A stretch of 33,376 nt of DNA, taken from contig JALSTH010000120.1 of the NCBI GenBank assembly GCA_026983835.1, forward strand, positions 1 to 33,376, in the 5' to 3' direction. Under the pieces are notes generated by a model that saw nothing but the letters and a program-made list of their open reading frames with translations, did not search any database and was not told where the DNA came from. The stretch is from Candidatus Zixiibacteriota bacterium (lineage in GTDB: Bacteria > Zixibacteria > MSB-5A5 > UM-FILTER-46-8). The translations under genes were made by a program, and so were the position numbers. Of the stretch, positions 23,796 through 32,024 are shown one piece after another (position 1 is the stretch's first letter; each line of letters opens with the position of its first letter).

Positions 23796-25597
23796 TTGCC
23801 ACCAGCTTCCTTTAGGAAATCACATATCCCTTCATAAATACCCTTTGCGCATTTGTTTTGAAATTCCCTTGTTTTGAGTTGTGATTCCTGTTCGGGAATC
23901 ATTATGAATGCGCATTCCACCAAAACCGACAACATCTCGGATGGACGGGTCAATGCCAAATTCCCATAATATACGCCGAAATCCGGGAGTTTGATTTCCT
24001 CCGTTAGACACTTTTGGATATCTTCGGCCAACGCCTTTGATTGCGGGTGATAATAATATGTGGAGACACCGTTATCGGTGAAGGGGTTGACACCATCGGG
24101 GAGGGCGTTATTGTGAATTGAAATCAATATATCCGCACCGAAATTCTTCGCTATCTTCGGACGGTCGTAAATGGCGACAGGCTCATAGCCGTATCTTGTT
24201 TGAATTACTTTTGCACCTTTGCTTTCCAAAAGCTTTCGCAATTTATGAGCGATCCACAGGTTTACTTCTCTTTCGGTAAGGCCTGTCGGCCCGACAGCTC
24301 CGGCATCAGGACAATGACCCGGGTCGATGACGATCCTTAATCCGTTAACCGGTGATTTTAGTAATCCGCCATATTTGGGCTTTTTCTTAATTTTCAAATA
24401 AAATGTATTCTCATTATATCCGGTTGAATATCCCCATTGATATTTGCCCTTAAGCTCTAATGTCAGCTTAAATAAATTATCTTCCACTTGAGACCAGTAA
24501 GCGACTTTTACAATTCCCCTATCGGGGATATATTTAATCCAATCGGTATCCCCGATACCGCCATAAATAAGGATATTAATTCTCGATGGGTTTACTTCCT
24601 GTTCTATTCTAAAGGGCAGCTTGCAGGATAGTGGAATATTGATAACGGTTTCTTTGGAGAAACTCTCAATTTTAATAAACCTGATTTTGGATATTGGCAG
24701 TGGTGTCCCCTCGGGCAAAATGGAAACGCTGTCTTCGGGGACAAATCCAGTAATGGATGGAGATAACCTTAATCGGACAAAATTATCTTCATACCCATCA
24801 TAGATCGCCCTGATCCCAGGTTGTTGATATAAGAGCAAATAACCGGCGTATGGTTTTGTGCGAACTATTTCGGCTCTGCCGGTAAATTCCACAACCCTGA
24901 TATTATTCTTCAGAATTGAAATTTTTCCGTTAGATTTCATAACGACCGAATCGCCAATAGTATCGACGAGTTTGTATTCGATCGATTTCTGGGTGGAGTC
25001 GGCTATATTTGAAATTTGGATGTAATTCCGATAGGTGGAGAGAAAAGTAGTTTTTTCTTTAGGGATATCACCGAAAACCTCTTCGGATGATTCCTCTTTT
25101 ATCTGCTTGCTCTCGTAGAGCGGAAGCCAAATAGAGCTACCTTCAAGGCGATAATAGGCATAGCGATTTGGAGTTCCCCTAAATCCTAATTCGATAATTT
25201 CGTTTGGCGGCAATAAAGCGTCGGCAGTTGGCAGGATACTGTTGGATTTTATATAAAGAGAATCGCTATTGAATTTTTCCCTTGTCCATCCGATTTTAAT
25301 CGGGAGCATAAGCGTTGTGGTGTCCGAGCCGTCGATGTCGAGTAATTCAAATGTAAAATCCCCCGTTTCAACATCGATGAACGCTAAAAATGCGCCGTTT
25401 TTATAAACTGGGGTAAGTATGCCATTGATATATAATTGGCTGTGGGGAATGGTGTTGCCAAAGATAAATGTTGAATCGACTGCGGGTATGGAGCTATTGG
25501 GTTTCGGATATATTACATTGATATATCCCGCTTTGGCCGATTGAAAGCAGATTAAAATTATGGAGAGTGTAAATATGATCCCCTTTATAAATCTCAT
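23792..25597 (-). CDS. Exported N-acetylmuramoyl-L-alanine amidase (Amidase_3 type) with a long N-terminal region
   Basis: This zinc amidase cuts the bond between MurNAc and the peptide stem. The catalytic domain is at about 420-597, with zinc ligands His428 (DPGHCPDAG), Glu443 (TEREV) and His495 (SIHNNA) and the catalytic Glu561 (VECAF). Residues 1-23 are a signal peptide ending in Ala-Lys-Ala. The ~400 residues between are all-beta: an Ig-like segment (about 25-100), an SH3-like segment (about 238-292), and an AMIN-like segment (about 300-405) that may target peptidoglycan. Its ATG overlaps the epimerase stop by 4 bases. It meets sdhB tail to tail. Confidence 0.93.
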   Translation of the reverse strand: MRFIKGIIFTLSIILICFQSAKAGYINVIYPKPNSSIPAVDSTFIFGNTIPHSQLYINGILTPVYKNGAFLAFIDVETGDFTFELLDIDGSDTTTLMLPIKIGWTREKFNSDSLYIKSNSILPTADALLPPNEIIELGFRGTPNRYAYYRLEGSSIWLPLYESKQIKEESSEEVFGDIPKEKTTFLSTYRNYIQISNIADSTQKSIEYKLVDTIGDSVVMKSNGKISILKNNIRVVEFTGRAEIVRTKPYAGYLLLYQQPGIRAIYDGYEDNFVRLRLSPSITGFVPEDSVSILPEGTPLPISKIRFIKIESFSKETVINIPLSCKLPFRIEQEVNPSRINILIYGGIGDTDWIKYIPDRGIVKVAYWSQVEDNLFKLTLELKGKYQWGYSTGYNENTFYLKIKKKPKYGGLLKSPVNGLRIVIDPGHCPDAGAVGPTGLTEREVNLWIAHKLRKLLESKGAKVIQTRYGYEPVAIYDRPKIAKNFGADILISIHNNALPDGVNPFTDNGVSTYYYHPQSKALAEDIQKCLTEEIKLPDFGVYYGNLALTRPSEMLSVLVECAFIMIPEQESQLKTREFQNKCAKGIYEGICDFLKEAGGN

Positions 25598-26595
25598 CTT
25601 CTGCGAGCCCCTGTGCCGCTTTTTTCGGGGATAGCCAAAACCCCATTTTTCAGGTCTGCTCCGACAAAAGGATCATCTTCTATTAATTTATTGCCATCCA
25701 AATCGATGAAGTCAGCTAATCCTGCGATATGCAAGGCGGAGGTAATTCCAACGGAGCTTTCCACCATACAACCTAAAAGTATTTTTAATCCGAGTTGCTT
25801 GGCATATTGGATTATCCGCAGAGTGTCAAATATCAATCCGCCCTTTGATAGCTTTACATTGATGCCATCCGCTATACCATTATAACGCAATATATCTGAA
25901 AACACATTTAAGTCCTCATCGATGAAAATGGGAATTTCGGTATTATAGGTCAGCTCTTCGAGTTTATCCAATTCTCCCGGTGGCAGCGGTTGTTCGATGA
26001 ATTCTATATCGAATGTTGCCAACTGTCCTATCTTTTCGGTAGCTTCCTTTAGATTCCATCCCCCATTGATGTCTAAACGAAGGCCGGCTTTCGATAATTT
26101 GCGGAACTCCGAAACGATTTCAATATCATCATCCCCACCTAATTTCAATTTGTAAACAGCATAATCGGGATTTTCCGTAAGTATTTGTTCCAATTGTTTT
26201 GGTGTTACAATTCCTATGGAAAACGAGGTCTTAATGTCCTTCGGTTTTGGCAATCCGAGATATTCATAAAGGGGTTTACCTTTTTGGGATGCCAAATACC
26301 CATAAACTGCTTGGGAAACAGCGGACAGCGCCGGTTTTGGAAATTTGAGCAGATCTCGGGGCCACGGGTTTTCCGTTAGGTAATCAAAACCGACTTTCTT
26401 TTCCAGTATCTCCAATATCTCTTTGGAGGCGGAGTAGATATAGTCGGCCGTCTCGCCCAAATAATACAAAGGTGCGCCCTCGCCGAAATTTCCCTCGATT
26501 TCCACAATAACATTTTCCCTGACATTGTCGGAAGGTCGGCTTAATTGAAATGGCTGTTTAAGGTGTAATTTGGTTTTTTCCGCTTTTATTTCCAT
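25594..26595 (-). CDS. Dipeptide epimerase of the enolase superfamily (probable L-Ala-D/L-Glu epimerase)
   Basis: This is a mandelate-racemase/MLE subgroup protein of 333 residues with a full active site: the Lys149-x-Lys151 base pair, metal ligands Asp175, Glu201 and Asp226 (in FIDED), and the second base Lys248 (NVKLSKGG). Asp298-x-Asp300 (FIDLDG) is the signature of dipeptide epimerases, where it holds the substrate amino group. Known members convert L-Ala-D-Glu from murein peptides to L-Ala-L-Glu so that it can be degraded. It sits between the NlpC/P60 peptidase and the amidase, which supports murein recycling. The exact dipeptide is inference. Confidence 0.9.
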   Translation of the reverse strand: MEIKAEKTKLHLKQPFQLSRPSDNVRENVIVEIEGNFGEGAPLYYLGETADYIYSASKEILEILEKKVGFDYLTENPWPRDLLKFPKPALSAVSQAVYGYLASQKGKPLYEYLGLPKPKDIKTSFSIGIVTPKQLEQILTENPDYAVYKLKLGGDDDIEIVSEFRKLSKAGLRLDINGGWNLKEATEKIGQLATFDIEFIEQPLPPGELDKLEELTYNTEIPIFIDEDLNVFSDILRYNGIADGINVKLSKGGLIFDTLRIIQYAKQLGLKILLGCMVESSVGITSALHIAGLADFIDLDGNKLIEDDPFVGADLKNGVLAIPEKSGTGARRR

Positions 26596-26678
26596 CTATT
26601 TATTATTCTCCGTTAGTATAATTAATTTATAGCAGTTCGGCGGAAATGCAAATCCTATTTGATGGGATTACAGGTAAG

Positions 26679-27503
26679 TTATCGGTGGCTATTTAAAAGA
26701 ACCCTCTTTATCGATTTTATGTCCCTAAATAAGGTTTGCTCATAATCGCCGCCGCTTTTTCCGAGAAAACTGATAGAGACGCCGCCATAATGAAGGCTGC
26801 TATGGATTATTTTATCCTCATCGATAAACATCGCTATATGACGGGTAAAAAAAACAAAATCTCCGATACGGTGGTTTCCATAGATAATTTTTCGCCCTTT
26901 TTTTATTTGATCTTTGGTGTCCCTTGGGAATGCTATTTCAAACTGTTTGAGTATAGCCTGTATAAATCCGGAGCAATCCCATCCGTAAGGGGTAATTCCT
27001 CCCCATAGATATGGAGTACCGATAAACTCCTTCGCTTTATTTAATACCGTTGTGATAGGAATGTTTTTATCTTCTTTTCCGTGAATTGGAATGTAATCAT
27101 TTCGGTGAAGCCATCCATATACCCCATTACCAAGATGAACATAGGCACCAAAGCGCCTATACCCCATTGATGATAATTCCGTGTTGAAACATATCCGTAA
27201 AAGAATCCCTGAGGATTTTGAGGGTTTTTTGTATATTGGTGCTGAGGGTGCGGAGATGCGAATATCCTTTTGGGAATTGAGCTCAGGCTCTCTTAATTGG
27301 GACGCATAAATATAACCGACATCCCCCTCTAAAGTTTTTACTTTTACAAAGCCGTCTTCGTGTATATTAGAGGCATAAACCCTTTTCCCGAAGAGCAATT
27401 GCGTCAAGCGCTCCGATTTTATATCAGGTTTCGAGCGGAGATCGGTCAAAGGGGATTTGACTTCCAATTCCGTTTTATACTTTGACGACTTGGTTATGGA
27501 CAT
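26679..27503 (-). CDS. SH3-NlpC/P60 cysteine peptidase, probably cytosolic murein-peptide endopeptidase (YkfC-like)
   Basis: About 274 residues: two SH3-like segments (about 15-75 and 83-140), then an NlpC/P60 domain. The catalytic set is Cys177 (GWDCSGF), His222 (TRHIAMF) and His234 (IIHSS), with the same 12-residue His-His spacing as Bacillus YkfC. Tyr165, Asp176 and Ser178 match the residues reported to recognise the free N-terminal L-Ala of murein peptides in that enzyme. There is no signal peptide, so it should act in the cytoplasm on imported peptides, releasing L-Ala-D-Glu for the downstream epimerase. ATG at 27503 is preferred; it overlaps the end of alr. TTG at 27521 is possible. Confidence 0.9.
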   Translation of the reverse strand: MSITKSSKYKTELEVKSPLTDLRSKPDIKSERLTQLLFGKRVYASNIHEDGFVKVKTLEGDVGYIYASQLREPELNSQKDIRISAPSAPIYKKPSKSSGILLRICFNTELSSMGYRRFGAYVHLGNGVYGWLHRNDYIPIHGKEDKNIPITTVLNKAKEFIGTPYLWGGITPYGWDCSGFIQAILKQFEIAFPRDTKDQIKKGRKIIYGNHRIGDFVFFTRHIAMFIDEDKIIHSSLHYGGVSISFLGKSGGDYEQTLFRDIKSIKRVLLNSHR

Positions 27504-28653
27504 CTGCGTATTTATAAACAATAGGTAAGCGGGGGGTAAAGGAGCAGGTTATCTCCCATGGGATTGTTCCGCATATTTCGGCGATTTCATCGGCTCCGAT
27601 AAATTCGTTTCCTTGATTTCCGATGAGGATCACCTCATCGCCGACTTTAACATCATCGATTTCGGAGACATCCACCATAAGCGCATCCATACATATTCGG
27701 CCGATTATCGGGGAACGCCTGCCCCTCACTAAAACTTCTCCTTTGTTGGAGAGACAGCGCCTATATCCATCGCCGTATCCTATCGGAATGGTTGCCACTC
27801 TTGTCCTTCGATGCGTTATGTAGGACATACCATAGCCGATAGGCGTACCTTTTTCCATTTCTTCAAGGTGTAATATTCGGCTTATAAGTTTTAGCGCCGG
27901 GCGGACTGACACTATGCGCCTGCTGGAAGAAGAGGGATAATATCCGTATATCAACAGTCCCACCCTAACCATATTAAAGTAGGATTCGGGAAGATTAAGC
28001 AAACCGCCGGAGTTTGCCATTGAAAGTACTAAATCGCTCCCTAAATCTTTCTTGACCGAATCGACAGCTTTTTCAAATCTGTGTATCTGCTCATAGCAAA
28101 ATGATAAATCCCCATTATCGGAAGTGGAAAAGTTGGTCGAGAACCCGGCGATATGGATTTTCCGCATTTTGAGTAGTTCTCGGGTAAAGCTACGGACATC
28201 CTCGCCTTTTATCCCATAACGGGACATCCCGGTATCAACCTTTATATAAACATCGACTTTGTCCGTATTCCAAGCGGCATTATTCAGCGCCTTTGTAAAT
28301 TCCAGATCAGAGATCGTCGGGGTTAGATTGTATTCCACGAAAAGTGGAGCCCGAGAGGCTGTTTCGGGGTAGAGTAAAACAATTGGCTGTTTAATCCCGG
28401 ACTGTCTTAACTCGATGCCCTCCTCTATAAATGCTACTCCGAAACAATCCGCACCATTTTCAGCCATAACTTTTGAAACTTCCACCGCCCCGTGTCCATA
28501 GGCGTTCGACTTGACAACAGCCTGCAAATCAGTTCCTTCGGGAAGTATGTCCTTTATGTTATGGGTGTTTTCAGCCACTGCGGATAAATCGATTTCCAGA
28601 TATGATGGTCTATCGAAAAAGTTTTTTCTATTGGTCATATTTATTAAGCCCAT
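27475..28653 (-). CDS. alr: Alanine racemase
   Basis: Alr supplies D-alanine for peptidoglycan with PLP. The 392 residues show the PLP lysine Lys48 (VVKSNAYGHG), the TGMSRYG block, Arg230 (MVRVGLLIYG) near the pyridine nitrogen, catalytic Tyr274 (IGYGMSY), and RICMDALMVDV of the C-terminal beta domain. One oddity is Asn174 in STNFSTSD, where the family normally has His (THFA.AD), a residue that hydrogen-bonds the Arg. ATG at 28653 or 28638 could be the start; neither has a strong ribosome site. Its 3' end overlaps the NlpC/P60 gene. Confidence 0.95.
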   Translation of the reverse strand: MGLINMTNRKNFFDRPSYLEIDLSAVAENTHNIKDILPEGTDLQAVVKSNAYGHGAVEVSKVMAENGADCFGVAFIEEGIELRQSGIKQPIVLLYPETASRAPLFVEYNLTPTISDLEFTKALNNAAWNTDKVDVYIKVDTGMSRYGIKGEDVRSFTRELLKMRKIHIAGFSTNFSTSDNGDLSFCYEQIHRFEKAVDSVKKDLGSDLVLSMANSGGLLNLPESYFNMVRVGLLIYGYYPSSSSRRIVSVRPALKLISRILHLEEMEKGTPIGYGMSYITHRRTRVATIPIGYGDGYRRCLSNKGEVLVRGRRSPIIGRICMDALMVDVSEIDDVKVGDEVILIGNQGNEFIGADEIAEICGTIPWEITCSFTPRLPIVYKYADVHNQVVKV

Positions 28654-28724
28654 ATAATTTGAAATTCATATAATTTAGCATTTGATAATTATTCTCCTTT
28701 GTGAACCGAGCCAATCCAATTGTG

Positions 28725-28741
28725 TCGGAACGCCTTTCCGA
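28725..28741 (-). other. Perfect short inverted repeat between galT and alr
   Basis: TCGGAA, a 5-nt spacer, then TTCCGA: a 6-bp hairpin in the 121-bp gap after the galT-like gene. No T-run follows on either strand, so I do not call it a terminator. The gap otherwise holds an AAAGGAG at 28693-28699 (minus) with no convincing gene after it. Confidence 0.3.
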
Positions 28742-28774
28742 AGACGATGAAAAAGCCTATTTATCTATATCATC

Positions 28775-29800
28775 TTATTGAAATTTAACCTCTCTCAATC
28801 TTTTAGCGGCGGTTTCCGGAGTTGTCTTATTAATGTAGAATCCTGTTGCCCATTCAAATCCCTCAGGTTTGGTGGAAGTCGGCATGATTTCGATATGCCA
28901 ATGGTAATCTTTATCGATTGTTTCCCAATAATTGGGCCTTCCATCGCGGTTCGGACCATTAAAGAAGACAAGGTTGTATGGCGGGTCATCGAATAGCGCC
29001 TTTATTCGCAGCAGTATTTCCTTAAGCATTGAGGCTAAATACGGCATTTCCTCTTTGGGGTGTCGTTCGAAGTCACTGCAATGGGTTTTTGGTAAAATCC
29101 ATACTTCGTGCGAATATCTACTGGCGAAGGGACATATAGCGATAAATTTATCGTTTTCCGATACAATTCTTTCCTCCTGAGACATCTCCTGTCTGACTAT
29201 ATCGCAATAAACGCATCTTTCCTTGTAAAGAAAATAATTCCTACCGCCCATATATTGTTCTTTGATATTTTTGGGGGTAATCGGAGTAGCAAGTATGTGA
29301 GAATGGGTATGGGGCAATGCCTCCGCCAATCCTCGTTTCCCGTATGTTTTATAGATTACAATATTCCGTAGTCGCTTATCTTTTTTCAAATCGGAGATAC
29401 GCTCCCTATATGCAGTGAAAACCTTTGCAAATTGATCTTCGGGTAAATCAGCCATATTGGGATAATGTTCGGGGGTTTCTATGACTAATTCGTGTGCGCC
29501 GATAGAATCCATCATATCATACATAAGTTGCGCCCTGCGGTTCAATTTGCCCTCAACAATCATTGCGGCGGTGAAATTAGGAATGACGCGAACTTCCCAC
29601 CCGGGAGTATTCGGTTTTGAATTGTTGGGTCTAATGGCAAAAATCTCGGGGGGGGTAAATTCCTCGCTCCCTTTGCATAAAGGACATTTCGGGAAATCTT
29701 CAATTTTCCCCAATTTTTCAATTGTGGTCGATAGCGGTAAGAGTTTGTCTGTATTAACGACCCATCTCCCAACAATCGGGTCCCTTCGTAAAGTTGACAT
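28775..29800 (-). CDS. galT: GalT-family nucleotidyltransferase with an HTHSH active site
   Basis: A HIT-superfamily protein of 341 residues with the two-domain layout of galactose-1-phosphate uridylyltransferase. Cys39-x2-Cys42, His112 and His164 match the E. coli zinc ligands Cys52, Cys55, His115 and His164. His166 is the nucleophile that carries the UMP. However, the active-site triplet is His164-Thr-His166-Ser-His168, where GalT and ADP-glucose or ApnA phosphorylases have HxHxQ. A second Cys pair (RCVYCDIV) opens the C-terminal half, and HWHIEIMP is the second HIT-like motif. ATG at 29800 is chosen because GAAAGG lies 7 nt upstream. Exact substrate is uncertain. Confidence 0.85.
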   Translation of the reverse strand: MSTLRRDPIVGRWVVNTDKLLPLSTTIEKLGKIEDFPKCPLCKGSEEFTPPEIFAIRPNNSKPNTPGWEVRVIPNFTAAMIVEGKLNRRAQLMYDMMDSIGAHELVIETPEHYPNMADLPEDQFAKVFTAYRERISDLKKDKRLRNIVIYKTYGKRGLAEALPHTHSHILATPITPKNIKEQYMGGRNYFLYKERCVYCDIVRQEMSQEERIVSENDKFIAICPFASRYSHEVWILPKTHCSDFERHPKEEMPYLASMLKEILLRIKALFDDPPYNLVFFNGPNRDGRPNYWETIDKDYHWHIEIMPTSTKPEGFEWATGFYINKTTPETAAKRLREVKFQ

Positions 29801-29951
29801 GTTATTGCCTTTCAATAATGAATTGGGCGAATAATCTGATTATTGCATATGACGGATAACCAATCGGATGGGCAATTTTAATATCACAATTACCAAAACC
29901 AACATAAACCGTTAATTATATTATTCCAATAACAATATGGTATGATGTAGG

Positions 29952-30362
29952 TTAGAACGGTAAGTCGTCATCGGTTTCGGGGATGTCCTCCGATATTGAT
30001 GAAGCGCTTTGCGTTTCGGAAGCCCCTTCGGTTTTCCGTCCGAGAAATTGGACCTTTCTGGCGACTATTTCCGAAATATATTTACGGTTACCATCTTTAT
30101 CGTCATACGATCTGTTTTGGATTCGCCCTTCTATGTAAATCGGACTGCCTTTCTTTAGATATTGATTGACTATTTCGGCTTGTTTCCCCCAACACACTAT
30201 ATTATGCCAAACGGTCTTATCGGAGAGTTGCCCGTCCTTATCCCTCCATTTTTCCGTAGTCGCCAAGCTGAAAGTGGCGACCGCTTGCCCGTTTGGTGTA
30301 TATCGTAATTCGGGATCTCTGCCCAAATTTCCTATTAATATCGCTAAATTAACACCTGCCAT
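29952..30362 (-). CDS. ssb: Single-stranded DNA-binding protein
   Basis: SSB coats single-stranded DNA during replication and repair. The 136 residues comprise the OB fold (1-105: NLAILIGNLGRDPELRYTPN opening, WHNIVCWGKQAE, YIEGRIQNRSYDDKDG) and a short acidic linker ending in the protein-recruiting tip DDDLPF, identical in pattern to the classic SSB tail. GGAGG stands 5 nt before the ATG, and a consensus promoter lies 24 bp further up. The 151-bp gap after its stop, before galT, is AT-rich and I see no clear element in it. Confidence 0.97.
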   Translation of the reverse strand: MAGVNLAILIGNLGRDPELRYTPNGQAVATFSLATTEKWRDKDGQLSDKTVWHNIVCWGKQAEIVNQYLKKGSPIYIEGRIQNRSYDDKDGNRKYISEIVARKVQFLGRKTEGASETQSASSISEDIPETDDDLPF

Positions 30363-30385
30363 ATTACCTCCAATATTTTTAGTTC

Positions 30386-30414
30386 ATTATATTCTATTGC
30401 AATCTTTATGTCAA
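30386..30414 (-). promoter_or_regulatory. Consensus sigma70 promoter of ssb
   Basis: Minus strand: TTGACA (30414-30409), exactly 17 bases, TATAAT (30391-30386). A perfect match at both boxes, giving a leader of only about 18 nt before the ssb ATG. It implies strong constitutive expression. Confidence 0.88.
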
Positions 30415-30434
30415 CTTTATTATTATTTATGCGT

Positions 30435-30463
30435 TTGATTTGGAAAAATTGGGGAACTTTATT
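30435..30463 (+). promoter_or_regulatory. Possible promoter of nadE-rsmI-PAP2
   Basis: TTGATT (30435-30440), 17 bases, TTTATT (30458-30463), ending 21 bp before the nadE ATG. Both boxes are imperfect. It is divergent from the ssb promoter. Confidence 0.35.
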
Positions 30464-30484
30464 CTTTTGTGAAAGGGTGATATT

Positions 30485-31300
30485 ATGGAGCTTTTTAAGA
30501 TTAAGCCCGCTGAGATAACTGAAAAGTTAGTCGAATTTTTATCGAATAACCTTCAAAATACAGGTTTGAGTGTATTTGTCGTTGGTTTATCGGGCGGACT
30601 GGATTCGGCGGTTTCCGCCACCCTTGCGGCGAAATCCGTAGGTGCCGATAAAGTAGTGGCGAATATTATGCCATATAAAACATCCTCGAAAGAAAATATC
30701 GAGGACGCTCAAGAAATAGCCGCTTCATTGGGGATTAGAAATAATCTAATCGATATTTCGCCGATGGCGGATTCCTATTTCAGTCGAAACGATGATATGG
30801 ACAATATCCGTAAAGGTAATTTTATGGCGAGGCTGCGGATGGCTCTCCTTTATGATACTGCGGCGAAAGAGAATGGATTGGTGTTAGGGACATCGAATAA
30901 GACCGAAGCTTTATTGGGGTATGGGACGATTCACGGTGATGCCGCTTGGGATGTTGACCCTTTATGGGATTTATATAAAACCCAGATCAGGGATTTGGCC
31001 GGTTTTTTGGGCGTACCGCAAAAAATCATCGACAAAGCTCCTACTGCCGATTTGTGGGAAGGCCAAACCGATGAGGGTGAGTTAGGTTTTGCCTATGCCC
31101 GAATAGACCGTCTTTTATTCTTAATGGTTGATCTTGGTTATAGTTCGGATAAACTTGAGAGCGAGGGTTTTAAGGTTAATGAAATTGAGAGGGCTAAACA
31201 ATTGATCAAGAGAAATCAATTCAAGCGATCCGGTCCGGTGTCGGCACAATTATTCCCGCAATATATCGGCTGTAATTTTGTCGCTCCCGCGGATTGGTAG
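30485..31300 (+). CDS. nadE: NAD synthetase (ammonia-dependent type)
   Basis: NadE amidates nicotinate adenine dinucleotide to NAD in the cytoplasm. The 271 residues cover only the synthetase domain, without the N-terminal nitrilase domain of glutamine-using enzymes. Visible motifs are the PP-loop SGGLDS (36-41), KGNFMARLRMALLYDTA, LGTSNKTE, GYGTIHGD and PTADLWEGQTDEGELG. An AAGGGTG ribosome site precedes the ATG. rsmI starts 19 nt downstream. In the same window, Nnr repairs the hydrated form of the reduced product. Confidence 0.95.
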   Translation: MELFKIKPAEITEKLVEFLSNNLQNTGLSVFVVGLSGGLDSAVSATLAAKSVGADKVVANIMPYKTSSKENIEDAQEIAASLGIRNNLIDISPMADSYFSRNDDMDNIRKGNFMARLRMALLYDTAAKENGLVLGTSNKTEALLGYGTIHGDAAWDVDPLWDLYKTQIRDLAGFLGVPQKIIDKAPTADLWEGQTDEGELGFAYARIDRLLFLMVDLGYSSDKLESEGFKVNEIERAKQLIKRNQFKRSGPVSAQLFPQYIGCNFVAPADW

Positions 31301-31319
31301 ATATAACAATTCTTTCTTG

Positions 31320-32021
31320 ATGGATAACTCGAATGAAATCAAAGGGAAGGGAACCCTTTACATAATTTCCACACCGATCGGGAATATCCGTGATATCACC
31401 TTGCGAGCTTTAGATATTTTAGGCGAAGTTGCGCTTATAGCGGCCGAAGATACCCGAGTATCGAGGAAACTGCTGTCGCATTACGGTATATCAGCCCGTA
31501 TGGAAAGTTTTCATAAATTTAATGAGGAATCCAAGAAAAGCAAATTGCTGAAGGTTCTGCTCGACGGTAAATCGGTAGCTTTGATTTCCGACTCCGGAAC
31601 TCCGGGAATATCGGATCCTGCTTTCAGCATAGTCAGGGAAGTAATTAAACACAATATCCCGATAACATCGGTACCCGGGGCTAATTCTATTATTCCCGCT
31701 TTGGTATTATCCGGTTTACCAACCGATAAATTTTATTTCGGCGGATTTCCTCCGGTAAAGTCCGGCCCAAAAAGAAGATTTTTTGAAGAACTTAAGGATA
31801 GAGAGGAGACCTTGATATTTTTTGAATCCCCTCATAGATTACTGAAAACTATAAATACCATTAGCGAAGCATTGGGCGATAGGGAATGCTCAATTTGTCG
31901 TGAGCTAACTAAAAAATATGAAGAGATATTTCGCGGAAGGATATCGCATATAATTGAAAATGCGGATGAGATGACTATAAGGGGCGAATTTGTTTTAGTG
32001 GTTTCGGGCAATAGGAAATAG
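31320..32021 (+). CDS. rsmI: 16S rRNA (cytidine1402-2'-O)-methyltransferase RsmI
   Basis: RsmI methylates the ribose of C1402 in the decoding centre, using SAM. It is a tetrapyrrole-methylase-fold protein of 233 residues. TLYIISTPIGNIRDIT (12-27), AAEDTRVSRKLL (41-52), SDSGTPGISDP (90-100) and VPGANSIIPALVLSGLP are all diagnostic. The ATG at 31320 gives the normal N-terminus. The open frame reaches back to a TTG at 31278 inside nadE, but that adds unrelated residues. The next gene begins 3 nt after its stop. Confidence 0.96.
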   Translation: MDNSNEIKGKGTLYIISTPIGNIRDITLRALDILGEVALIAAEDTRVSRKLLSHYGISARMESFHKFNEESKKSKLLKVLLDGKSVALISDSGTPGISDPAFSIVREVIKHNIPITSVPGANSIIPALVLSGLPTDKFYFGGFPPVKSGPKRRFFEELKDREETLIFFESPHRLLKTINTISEALGDRECSICRELTKKYEEIFRGRISHIIENADEMTIRGEFVLVVSGNRK

Positions 32022-32024
32022 AGC

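Noticed and set aside
28600-28700. A possible 17-codon leader peptide on the minus strand ahead of alr, after AAAGGAG at 28693-28699
   Set aside because: The ribosome site is about 12 nt from the ATG, the peptide has no regulatory codon run, and no attenuator structure follows; the evidence is too weak.
30363-30484. A riboswitch or other structured leader between ssb and nadE
   Set aside because: The 122-bp divergent gap is filled by the two promoters and two ribosome sites; no conserved riboswitch core or stable stem is visible.
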